From: Lytechinus pictus
Taxonomy: Eukaryota > Echinodermata > Echinoidea > Temnopleuroida > Toxopneustidae
Direction of reading: 5' to 3'
Length of the DNA: 64,000 bases
NCBI RefSeq assembly: GCF_037042905.1
Contig: NW_026974141.1
Location: 2,550,001-2,614,000 of the forward strand
In this document: positions 32,050 to 42,339 of the stretch, piece after piece
Numbering within the stretch: the stretch's first letter is position 1
Layout: each line of letters opens with the position of its first letter
Made by a program: the position numbers and the translations under genes
The notes under the pieces: model-generated
Databases searched by the model: none
What the model saw: only the letters and a program-made list of their open reading frames with translations
Told to the model about the DNA's origin: nothing

Positions 32050-33075
32050 TTTTAAAACTCCAAAAAGTGCCCAAATGACAAGCTTGGTCGCTTCGCTGTG
32101 TGATCGCTTTCAACTTGAGAAAGTTTACGCGTCTGCTCCCCCCCCCCCCTCCTCCGAAAGAAATTCTGTATACGGCCCGTATACGGCCATGCTCTAAAGA
32201 GCCTGGCACATTGATTTATGTATACTTCATTTTCATTATTTTTATCTCATTATCATCATGGCCTTACGCATAATTTTTTCCGGGGGGGGGGGGGGGGGTA
32301 GGGGGAGCAGGACGTGCATAAACTTTCTCATAAAAATCTTGAAAAAGCGAAGCGACCAAGCTTGTCATTTGAGCTTGGTCGCGTCGCTGTCTCGCTTTCA
32401 AGATTTTTTTGAGAAACTTTACGCGCGTCCTAGCTGCTCCCCCCCCCCCCCCCCCCCCCCGGTAAAAATTCTGTGTAAGGCCATGATGATAATGTGATAA
32501 AAATAATGAAAATGAAAAGTACATATAAATCAATGTGCCATATGCTCTTTTGAGCATGGCCGGCTGTTCACAGAATTTCTTTCGGGGGGTGGGGGGGGGG
32601 GAAGCAGACGCGTAAACGTTCTCAAGTTGAAAGCGACACAGCGAAGCGACCAAGCTTGTCATTTGGGCTTGGTCCCGTGGCTGTCTCGCTTTCAAGATTT
32701 TTTTGAGAAAGTTTACGCGCGTCATGCTCCGGCCCCGGCCCCCCTGGAAAAAATTCTGCGTACGGGCCATGTTGATAATGAGATAAAAATAATGAAAATG
32801 AAAGTATACATAAATCAATGTGCCAGGCTCTTTAGAGCATGGCCGTATACAGAATTTCTTTCAGAGGAGGGGGGGGGGGGAAGCAGATGCGTAAACGTTC
32901 TCAAGTTGAAAGCGACACAGCGAAGCGACCAAGCTTGTCATTTGGGCACTTTTTGGAGTTTTAAAAGTGAAATACGAAGGCTTTCGTGCACACTTTTGGT
33001 GAATTTTGTGATAATTTTCAATAGAAAAATAAGTTTTTAAAAATTTAGGGGTCATCATGCCCCCGTATTGTCGTT
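32050..33075. repeat. Foldback core with alternating inverted modules
   Basis: Several modules in alternating orientation. Each has a G- or C-run, 'cgtaaac' with 'tctcaa', and 'agcgaagcgaccaagcttgt'. They are separated by 'aaaataatgaaaatgaaa' linkers. G-runs of 18 or more (32282-32299) and C-runs of 26 or more (about 32438-32460) lie here. Confidence 0.8.
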
Positions 33076-33649
33076 GCGAGCATTTTGGGGCCAGGGTGAA
33101 ATCGCCCCAAACAGACACTCCAAAATGTATTTGAAGTGCATTATTGGAACTGAAACTTATCTCTACACCAGGAAAAATTAACTTAACAAAAAAAGCAACA
33201 AGAAATATTTATAAAAAGTAGAAGGGCCTGTACAAGTACACTGATATTTCACTCTCTCAGCTCATATGCACTTGATCGACTTCCATCGAGGATTCGGGCT
33301 AAATTCCGCCCGCCACTTCCGGGGACCAACCAACGTAGTATTTCGATGAAGAGCACTCCGTCGATTCACCGGTTGTCCCTACCCTACGGTACACGCGCGC
33401 CTATGGGGATTGTGAACTGTAGGAAAAATCGTATAAAATTACACTTTTTGATATTTCTACGAAGACGAAGTTATATAGAAAATGAAGAATATTACAATCA
33501 GACCATATCCCTAGAAAATTGCTTCAAGAAATGTCATTATGAAGAGGAAATGGACAAAAATTTGTGAAGAAAAATCACGAAAAAGGAAATCGCATCATGA
33601 ATATTCATATCATGGGCGGTCCCACATTTGCATGTTATAGCGAGTTTTC

Positions 33650-34460
33650 CATTATTTAATAAATAATGGCATTATTTAATAAATAATGGTTATTTGTATA
33701 TAAATAATGATTATTTGTATATAATGGCAAACTGTAAAAATTGTTTATAAATAATTATTATTTATAAATAATGGGATATTGAAACAAAATTATTATTTAT
33801 AAATAATGAAGTAGATATTTCATTATTTAACAAATAATCTTTATTTATAAATAATGGAAAACTCGAACATTAAATAATGATTATTTATAAATAATGAGAA
33901 TAATTTAGCACTCGAAAAAATTATTTATAAATAATGAAGTAGACGTTTTCATTATTTAACAAATAATCATTATTTATAAATAATGGAAAACTCAACAAAT
34001 TATTTATAAATAATGAAAAACAAATAATCATTATTTATAAATATTGAAAAACAAATAATCATTATTTGTTAATAATGAAAAACAAATAATCATTATTTAT
34101 AAATAATGAAAAACAAATAATCATTATTTATAAATAATGAAAAACAAATAATCATTATTTGTAAATAATGAAAAACAAATAATCATTATTTATAAATAAT
34201 GAAAAACAAATAATCATTATTTATAAATAATGAAAAACAAATAATCATTATTTATAAATAATGAAAAACAAATAATCATTATTTGTAAATAATGAAAAAC
34301 AAATAATCATTATTTATAAATAATGAAAAACAAATAATCATTATTTGTAAATAATGAAAAACAAATAATCATTATTTATAAATAATGAAAAACAAATAAT
34401 CATTATTTATAAATAATGAAAAACAAATAATCATTATTTATAAATAATGGAATGTCGAAC
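33650..34460. repeat. Right-arm 31-bp palindromic satellite
   Basis: The inverted counterpart of the left array, with about 15 monomers of 'aaaaacaaataatcattatt' type. The monomer number differs from the left arm. Confidence 0.92.
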
Positions 34461-35084
34461 TATTATTATTTACAAATAATGAAGTATTACTTGGAATTAT
34501 ATATAAATAATTAGAAATGATATTTTATATGATAGTAGTTATTTACAAATAAAATGTAAATTATATATAAATAATAGTTATTATTTAATAAATAATGATT
34601 ATATAACAAATAATTGTTCTATATAATATTGGTACATTCGGCGCCTCATAATTTAGTGTACTAAAGTTGTGTTACATTTGAGGAGAGGTGAAAGGGAATG
34701 AAAAGGTATCAATTTGATTACCATGTCATTTGAGTTTTTTTTTTTTAATTCAAAGTAATGTCCTAAGACTTCTTCACCTATACCATTAGGTTGTTGGATA
34801 AATGCTTTACAACTTACATAGGAAGTCTGTGCTGAAATAATCTTTGATTTAATTAATAGAAACAATTAATTAATAGAAACAAAAAGTGATACAAGATAAG
34901 TGATAAGGAGAAGAATGGACAAGAAAACTGTATACCCTCAGAATTGTGATAGTTGCAAAAGTAGAAAATTCTTCAAATTTACAAATTACAAAACATTTTA
35001 GCCAATCGTCAGTGTAATCGTAAATGACAGAATGCTTTAAAATATCAACTTTTCTGATGTATGAAAACACACAGTACGTTATGA

Positions 35085-35358
35085 TAATAATAATAATATG
35101 CAACTTTTATATAGCGCTTAATATAAATGTTTCTAAGTGCTGCATACTATTACCCCGGCTTTAGCACGGCTACCCTGATCGGGCGCATCGAGCATTCAAG
35201 GAATTCCTTCCCATAGGGTACCCATTTACTACACCTGGGTCGAGAGTGGCAAATGTAGATAAACGCCTTGCCAAAGGACGCTAGTGCTGCGGTGGGATTT
35301 GAACCCCGGATCTTGTGGTTCACAGTCCGGAGACTTATCCATTGAGCCACAACACCTC
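35085..35358 (-). mobile_element. tRNA-derived SINE
   Basis: Reverse orientation: (AAT)n, 'tatatagcgctt', 'attaccccggc', then 'gggatttgaaccccgg' (B box) and 'ccattgagccacaacacc' (A-box side). Confidence 0.85.
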
Positions 35359-35649
35359 TACTTTATAAGTTATAAATACCACATGATATTATTCATGATT
35401 TGTTGTTTGTGAAAGAAATTATCATTCTTATTCTCTACTCTCATTTGTTCTTTTCACCATTATCCATTTAATATTTCATACTTTGTAATTTGAAATGACC
35501 ACATCAGCTTATAAAATACCGTACGTGGTAAAGAAATGGATGGTGAAAATATGTCAACATCAGAATGAGAAAAAAAGTAACGTGCATTAGCAGATCCAGG
35601 ATTTTGAAATAAGGGCAAATGAAAATTTGTAACTTCTGAAGGTTTCCAT

Positions 35650-35785
35650 GTCGAAGAAGACTAGTTTAGTAGGTTTCACGGTACACCGTGTATCTTTTTT
35701 TGGCAATTGTTGGTCCTGAAAAGGACCACCCAAACTCGACGTTTCGACAAGTGTGTTCTTGTCGTCTGCTCCCCGTAGAGACAAA
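35650..35785. mobile_element. Element fragment with hairpin 'gtcgaaacgtcgag'
   Basis: Contains 'gtaggtttcacggtacaccg' and, reading from the minus strand, 'cgacaagaacacacttgtcg' (a 7-bp stem with loop aacaca), then 'aaacgtcgagtttgggtgg' and a 'ggtcc...ggacc' hairpin. The same sequence follows at 36.06-36.21 kb with the inner part inverted. Possibly Penelope-like in origin; low certainty. Confidence 0.55.
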
Positions 35786-35798
35786 TTATGTAACTTCT

Positions 35799-36042
35799 GG
35801 GCCCCGTCTTACAAAGAGTTACGATTGATGCGATCAATAGCAACTATGGATGGCCAGAAACATCAACATGTATAATGCATGTTTATTCATGCATTCATTG
35901 TTTTCTTGAAAATTCAATGTGCTTCTCTTTGTTTACAAAGGAGATTGTGCCAATTTCCTATAGAAAAAATTATGACAATGATGGATTTCCATAGAGTTAC
36001 GATTGATTGGATCAATTGTAACTCTTTGTAAGACGGGGCCCT
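35799..36042. mobile_element. GGGCCCCGTCTTAC MITE, copy 4, with CTG duplication
   Basis: Perfect termini 'ggccccgtcttac' and 'gtaagacggggcc' flanked by CTG on both sides. It interrupts text matching 'taacttctg...ggtttccatg' of the preceding fragment. A CWG 3-bp duplication is typical of PIF/Harbinger elements. Confidence 0.85.
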
Positions 36043-36054
36043 GGTTTCCATGGA

Positions 36055-36217
36055 GAAGAAGAATAGTGTAGTAGGTTTCACGGTACACCATGTATCTTTT
36101 TTCTTCTGAAGACGATAAGAACACACTTGTCGAAACGTCGAGTTTGGGTGGTCCTTCTCAGGACCAACGATTGCCCCAAAAAGATACATGGTGTACCGTG
36201 AAACCTACTACACTAAA
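36055..36217. mobile_element. Palindromic copy of the 'gtcgaaacgtcgag' element
   Basis: Arms 'tagtgtagtaggtttcacgg' and its complement 'cctactacacta' enclose 'cgataagaacacacttgtcg', 'aaacgtcgagtttgggtgg' and a 'ggtccttctcaggacc' hairpin. Confidence 0.7.
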
Positions 36218-36899
36218 TGACAATTTTTTGTAGATTTAGCTATATTCATTGGGCAATTCGCAAAATAGACAGGGGTGTGCACCCCCTACCCCCCCCCCCT
36301 GGATCCGCCAATGACATGATATGGAAAATGTTGACGAGATGCCAATTTTCATGGAAAGTTCTAATAGTAAAAAAGTATAGTCTCTTATTACTGTCCTATT
36401 TTGTGGTGTTTGAAATTCAGTTTAACAAGTCAGTGAATTTTCACATCCATTGATTATTTTGAGAGAATTGTTATACTTTGTGCAGATCACCGTAGGGGAT
36501 TTATTATTGAATTGTTTTTAATGTGTTGGATAGATTACTTCTTGCAACTCATAAATTGTATTTTCTCTTATTATTGCTCATTAAATAGTACTTTATATCT
36601 TGCACTACATGTATGTACCAATCTAATGATTATGTAAATTTATAATTAGCAATAAATTGAAAAGTTTTAATATTTTATTGTTGTAAATTATGTATTCACT
36701 TTACTATATTTGTACAGCTGATTAATAAAAAAAAAATGCCAAAGATAATTTTAGACTTATTGTTATTTTGTATGTTTTGAAAACTGCAACCCCCCCCCCT
36801 GCACACTGTATACACACCCACTCATGAATAGACACACCCACATTTTACACCCAGTCCTCCCCTCACACCATCACACCCTGCTCACCCATTTTAGCATAT

Positions 36900-36900
36900 C

Positions 36901-36933
<33 letters not shown>

Positions 36934-36945
36934 CCCACACACATA
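36900..36945. repeat. CA/ACAC microsatellite
   Basis: A (CA)n run within a wider C/A-rich stretch (36790-37130). Open frames through it are low complexity. Confidence 0.85.
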
Positions 36946-37152
36946 CATGTACCTCCTGTTTAAAAGAGCATCCTTCCATATCCCTCCCACACTCTCACAT
37001 ACTTGTACACACCATCAAGTTAAGTACACCCCTCCACACACACTACTCCAAAAGGCATACACATCCGCCCATGAACATGTTCACAATCATCATCCAATGT
37101 CTTACAGCCTTCCCCCCCCCCCCCCGGAATTTGCACACCCTTGTATTTATCT

Positions 37153-37770
37153 TTAAAGGACAAGTCCACCCCAACATAAATTTGATTTGAATAAAAATAG
37201 AAAAATCCAACAAGCATAACACTGAAAATTTCATAAGAATCGGATATGAAATAAGAAAGTTAGGACATTTTAAAGTTTAGTTTATTTTTCACAAAACAGT
37301 GATATGCACAACTCAGTGACATGCAAATTAGACAGTCGATGATGTCCCTCACTCACTATTTCTTTTGTTTTTTATTGTTTGAATTATACAATATTTCATT
37401 TTTTTACAGATTTGACAATAAGGACCAACTTGACTGAACCATTATCATATAATATTAAACAATGCTAATTCCACATGTTGAGGGAGGAATTAATCCTTGT
37501 TTCACTTGACAATGGGGAGAAAATTAGAATATTTCATATTTCACATAATAAAATACAAAAGAAATAGTGAGTGGATGACATCATCAGTCTCCTCATTTGC
37601 ATACCGACCAGGATGTGCTTATAACTGTTTTGTGAAATTAAGCTAAACTTTAAAAAGTATTAACTTTCTTATTTTACATCCGATTTTGATGAAATTTTCA
37701 GTGTTATGTTAGTTGGATTTTTCTCTTTTTATTCAAATCAACTTTTTGTTGGGGTGGACTTGTTCTTTAA
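37153..37770. mobile_element. TTAAAGGACAAGTCCACC MITE, copy 1
   Basis: A long palindrome beginning 'ttaaaggacaagtccacccc' and ending 'ggggtggacttgttctttaa'. Arms share 'tgaaaattttcat', 'acagtgatatgcac' and 'cactatttcttttgt'. TTAA occurs at both edges. Further copies lie at 37767, 47140 and 60111. Confidence 0.92.
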
Positions 37771-37993
37771 AGGACAAGTCCACCCCCAACGAAAAGTTGA
37801 TTTGAATAAAAAGAGAAAAATCCAACAAGCACAACAATGAAAATTCATATAATATTCTAATTGTCCTGAGAAACAAAGTTTCATTTCTCCCTGAACATTT
37901 AGAATTTATTTTGTTTAACAACTTATGGTTCAGTCAAGTCGGTCCTTATTGTCAAATCTGTAAAAAATGAAATAATGTATAATTCAAACAAGT
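37767..37993. mobile_element. TTAAAGGACAAGTCCACC MITE, truncated copy
   Basis: Shares the TTAA with copy 1 and runs in head-to-tail contact with it. The middle of the left arm is deleted and the right arm is absent after 'ttcaaacaagtgag'. Confidence 0.8.
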
Positions 37994-38195
37994 GAGTTCC
38001 CTTAAGACATACCTTTTTCCTCAATAATTAATTTCTTTTTTTATCTCGAATGGCTGATTGTGGTTATTGCAAAAATAAATTATTATTCATACGTTTTACA
38101 TGCTGTGGTACTTTTAGTTTTTAGCGGCTCTAAATATCCATTATTATTATAATATTATTAACATGCTCATGCACACATCTTTCCATGTCCATCCT

Positions 38196-39440
38196 TGTGG
38201 AAGCGCCGTGGTGTAGCGCTTCTGACTCTCGCCAAGGCGTCAATCCACACTTTGCCACTCTCACCCAGGTGCTAATTGGGTACCGGTTGGAAACAACCGT
38301 CATTGTGGTTGGTTTAGCAAGTGTGCGCCTAACAGGCTGCTTGAAATGCTATGAATCCAGTGACTGGGTAATAATGATTGTGAAGCGCTTTGAGCAGTCG
38401 TAGATTGATAAAGCGCTATACAGTGCGTATCAAAAAAAAGTTTACACTTTGAAAAAATCCTGTAAAATTACACATTTGTAATATCCTGAAGATTTTTCCA
38501 CATTCTAACATTGGTACAGATCCATTTAAACAAATGACGATATAACTGTCGAAATATATTTCCGCTTGAGTGAGCACCACTTACTTTTGAAAAGTTAGTG
38601 AAAAATGATTTGCGCAGGACTTTGAAATAGTTATGCAAATAAAAGTAGACCTTAATCATGAAGAACATGTGGAATTTAGCTAGTAAAATTGATTTGAAGA
38701 TATCTTTTACATTTTAAAACTTGTTTCCTTGCCCAAAAGACTTCGAAGAGTGCATTGCGCCCCACCCCACTCCCCCACACAACGAGGCCATCGAGACGTT
38801 ATTTGCTTTACACTGAGCTGTGATTTACATGAAAAGGCTTATGCTTGATTTTCATTTAGTTAATCAGTGTCAAGTTTGGGAAAAGTATGGAGAAACAAGT
38901 ATTAAATGAAAAATGAAATGTAAACCCACTTTAAATGATAAAAACATAGTGAAACAATGCTGGAGATGTCTGAAATAAACTTTTGTTCAGATTCAGTTAT
39001 GTCCTCAGATCCAGCTGGCACAAAAAGGGTAAAGATTGTGCTTACTAAATGTAAAAAATCTCAATTTGGGTGGCAAAATTGTTACAAAATGCTTGAATGT
39101 ATCCATGTTATTTCAATTGACTAAAAGTGCAAGGGAAACGTATGAGAAATGTTTCGCAGGGTAAGTTTGATTTCGCCCTTTCCCCTTGACACAGTGTTAA
39201 AACAAGCATTTTTGCGCAAACAGATTTCTACAAGCTTTACAAAAAAGGACAGTGCTCACTCAAGTGTAACATTTAGTCAAAACTTGTACTTTCATTGGAT
39301 AGATGAGACCCAAACCCAAGATTATAAGTGAAAAAAATACCCACATGTTGTATATTTTTAAATTCCCAGGGCTTTTTCAAAGTGTAAACTTTTTTTTGAT
39401 ACGCACTGTATAAATGACTATTATTATTCTTACTGCCAAC
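38196..39440 (+). mobile_element. SINE split by a mariner-like insertion
   Basis: The SINE head 'gccgtggtgtagcgcttctg' and body run to 'aaagcgcta' at 38418. The tail 'taaatgactattattattct' resumes after 39410. The B box region is deleted ('gccaaggcgtcaatccacac'). Confidence 0.8.
38421..39408. mobile_element. Non-autonomous Tc1/mariner-like element
   Basis: Inverted termini of over 30 bp, beginning 'cagtgcgtatcaaaaaaaag' and ending with the complement, flanked by TA (38419-38420 and 39409-39410). 988 bp with inner inverted blocks ('gtgagcac', 'tttgcgca'). No transposase frame. Confidence 0.88.
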
Positions 39441-40276
39441 CCTCTCCAATAAATTACACAAGCATACACACTCACCCACAATCCATTTCATCTACTTCAC
39501 GTATCCACACATACTCGCTGAAAATGCCTCAAGTAGATACTCGAGTTTTAAAAATTTGCAAAGACAATCAGAAAGGCTTTTACATTTCATCCAAACAATT
39601 TTATTATTCATGATTTCTGCATTACAAAAAAGTACAGCAAGCTGGCACACTTTAAATAATCACATTGCCATCAATGACAATATTTCATGGCATATAATAT
39701 GAACATGATAGAAAAATAGATGATGAAGACGTATTAAAGTATTTCATTCGTGCAAATACGAGATATAATATTAGCTTTCCACCCCCTTTGCACAAAACAT
39801 TAGATTTAATCATAACTCCAAAAATCACACATAAGTTCTCACTGCATGATATGGATTAGCTGAAAGTCAAGTTACAATCGATTTTTAGATTCGTAATCAC
39901 CAACCATTTTGTGTAAAGGGACACTAGACTACTTATTCATGATAAGTAAATGCATGCATAATCATTTCCAAAATTCAAGTAGCATTCTACTACAGCATTG
40001 AAAGAGAATGATTGCTGAATACATTATTGCTCAAAATAAAGACTATTTACAAAGTAAATTTAGAAACATCTAAATAACAATAGATACATTGAGCTGAACA
40101 TAATATGAGTCTTATTGCCTGCAATAAGTAGGATTTGTAGTTTTCAAGTTGTAAAAGTGCCATTTTCCATTCCAATAAAAAAAAAGATTTGTGTCCATAC
40201 ATTAAAATATCTACAAGGAAAAATGTCATTGATTTCTTATCATATTCATGACATTATTGCTATTGATAGTTGTACT

Positions 40277-40574
40277 ATTAATAATAATAATAGACAGTTC
40301 TTGTATAGCGCCTATCACATTATGAATAATGTCTCTATGCGCTTCCAAAGAGCTTGGATATTATTACCCCGGCTGTAGCTCAAGCAGCCTTCCTGCACTC
40401 GGTGCATTTTAAGGAATAAATTCCTGCCAGGTGCCCATTCACCTCACCTGGGTAGAGTGCAGCAAAACATGGATAAATTTATTGCTGAAGGAAACTATGC
40501 CATGCCTGGGATTTGAACCCATGACCCTCTGTTTCAAAGTCCAGAGACAAATCCACTGGGCCACAACGCTCCAT
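40277..40574 (-). mobile_element. tRNA-derived SINE
   Basis: Full-length reverse copy of the 165-478 subfamily: (AAT)n, 'tgtatagcgcctatcacatt', 'gcccattcacctcacctggg', B box 'gggatttgaaccc' and A-box side 'ccactgggccacaacgctcc'. Confidence 0.88.
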
Positions 40575-41801
40575 ATTACAGAATTCAGTATAAAAAAAAA
40601 ATTAGATATCTACATTTTGAAATTGCATAGCGTTCTATAATGAAAACTATTAATGATTTGAGAATTACCAGAATATTTTAAAAGCACATCAGCACATAAT
40701 CAGTTTTCCGACTCCACTGTTCCTCAACCGGCACACATTGAAATTGAAAATCAATTCCCAATTATTTGGAGGTAAAAAGAAAACACCCACAATCTCAAAT
40801 ATCAAACCCCAACATCAAAATTTAAAAGCTTAATGCCAAATGAAAATAATCATCAAACATTTTGGCACCATTACAACTATCACTTCTTTCACAGAATAAT
40901 TCAGTTATATGCAAAATTCAACTGAACAGCTTACATGTAGAGCTAGCTTGCAGCAAAAAATAAACATAACATAAACTTCATATATTGTAAACAAAAAAAA
41001 TGCCCTCTGAATGAAAAGCTATAGGTATCAGAAATTAACAAAATACATTTGATAATTTACAAATGGATAAAATATGATTTAACTTCCATTCAGATATTTA
41101 AATACCATTAAAATTATATGCAAACACCATTCATATGGTATCTAAATGCATGCACGATCATTCAAATACCTGTCCAAATGAAAATAACTATTAAATGCAA
41201 AAAATATCTTTTCTGGCAAGGAATGTGTATCTCAACTTTATTTTCATATTCGATCAATTAAAACTCCAAAAATTAGTATTTCAAAAAGAAAATTGCATGT
41301 TTGCAATTTCCATGAATTTGATCTCAATTTTATCTCATGATTTACTCATATCATCATCCTGATTTGATCTGTATGCATTTCTTCTCTAAAATGTTTAAAC
41401 TAATTAATAAATTGAGATTTTCCATTTGAAATTTTCAATCGCATTTTATAATTACCCAGAAAAGACATAAAAAACATCTTTTGACCAAATGATAAAACAC
41501 AAAATGAACATACAAGGCAATTTCTTCAAAGTATTTATGCATTCTTAAATACATTTAATAGTATACTTTATGTTGCACTTCGTGTTTTAATTTACCATTA
41601 ATGTTTTGTTATTATATAGATACCTTAAGAAAAGTCAGATTCTGTGTTGGTTGTGTTTTCCAACAGGAGTCGTGCTCAGCTTATTTTTTCTTTCTAATCC
41701 TTCCATTATAGCATACACAGAGAACAGTGGGAGAATTAATAAGGAAAAGAGGCTGAGTGGGACTCCTGCAGAAATACATTATCAAAGCAGTTCTGACTTC
41801 A

Positions 41802-42032
41802 AGGCCCACAATTTCAAAAGAGGTTTCAATTGTACCAAGGTACAAAACCTTGGTTTATGCAGATTTCACTTATTATCGAGCTTCTCTTTAGCACCCTTTG
41901 CAAAAAGTGCTCATATTATTGATTTTTTCTTAGGGGACCTGATTAAATAATTGTAATCAAGTACAAGAAATCTGTATAGTTCATGGTTTTGTGCCATGGT
42001 ACGATTGAAACCTCTTTTGAGAATACAGGCCT
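41802..42032. mobile_element. Palindromic MITE next to PPP1R32 3' end
   Basis: Left 'aggcccacaatttcaaaaga' with 'ggtttcaattgtacc'. Right 'acgattgaaacctcttttga' and 'gaatacaggcct'. The inner pair is 'aaaaccttgg' against 'ccatggtttt'-like text. Confidence 0.75.
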
Positions 42033-42083
42033 ATAGGTATGTGTTAAAAAGCTATCTGAAATAGGGTATATAATAACAGCTTT

Positions 42084-42089
42084 TTTATT
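42084..42089 (-). terminator. PPP1R32: Candidate PPP1R32 polyadenylation signal
   Basis: AATAAA on the minus strand, about 150 bases past the stop codon. It lies between the stop and a palindromic MITE. Confidence 0.5.
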
Positions 42090-42236
42090 CACATTTTTAA
42101 AATCTTAATGTATTCAGAGAAGACATCTTCTTTGAATATATCTATTAAAGGGGGGGGGATCAAATATGTAAATCTTTAAAAGGTGGGGGGGTAAAATATC
42201 TATATCATGGGACATGTCAACTGACGATGGCAGAAG

Positions 42237-42339
42237 TTAACAGGAAGCCGCAAGGACTTGTGGGATTGGGTTGATGGTCACGTGTTTCTTGGCATCGTGG
42301 GTGTGGTCATCGAAGAAAACATCTCGGGCCTTGATACTC
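42237..42339 (-). CDS. PPP1R32: PPP1R32 terminal coding exon
   Basis: Acceptor 'cacttcacag' in phase 2. RSIKARDVFFDDHTHDAKKH and ITINPIP-like end (VTINPIPQVLAASC), TAA at 42239-42237. Confidence 0.88.

Larger units (their letters stand above)
30536..34650. mobile_element. 4.1-kb foldback (hierarchical palindrome) element
   Basis: Terminal repeats 'tatgaggcgccgaatgtacc' and its exact complement at 34631-34650 bound the element. The flanking ATTTAG (30530-30535 and 34651-34656) is a 6-bp target duplication (7 bp, ATTTAGT, if the terminal T is not counted). The two arms of about 2 kb are near-complementary throughout: an AT-rich array, a unique part with a CG-rich stretch (31.73 kb, 33.4 kb), and a G-run core. 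There is no transposase or other protein. It resembles FB/Galileo-type foldback elements structurally, by inference. Confidence 0.9.
25825..42236. other. Intergenic region DAGLA to PPP1R32
   Basis: About 16.4 kb between the two converging genes. Most recognisable content is mobile elements (26.2, 27.0, 27.8, 28.6, 28.9, 29.2, 30.5-34.65, 35.1-36.2, 37.2-38.0, 38.2-39.4, 40.3 and 41.8 kb). The rest (for example 29.4-30.5, 34.65-35.08, 36.3-36.8 and 40.6-41.8 kb) is AT-rich with nothing recognisable. Confidence 0.6.

Noticed and set aside
32258..33040. Frames of 79-184 codons in the foldback core
   Set aside because: Overlapping frames on both strands of an inverted-repeat core; no transposase motif or conserved domain.
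30730..34460. Regular 31-bp repeats that might suggest a CRISPR array
   Set aside because: Units are contiguous without unique spacers, the repeats are palindromic AT satellite, and the context is an animal genome.
36824..37156. His/Pro/Thr-rich 110-codon frame
   Set aside because: C/A-rich low-complexity sequence around a CA microsatellite.
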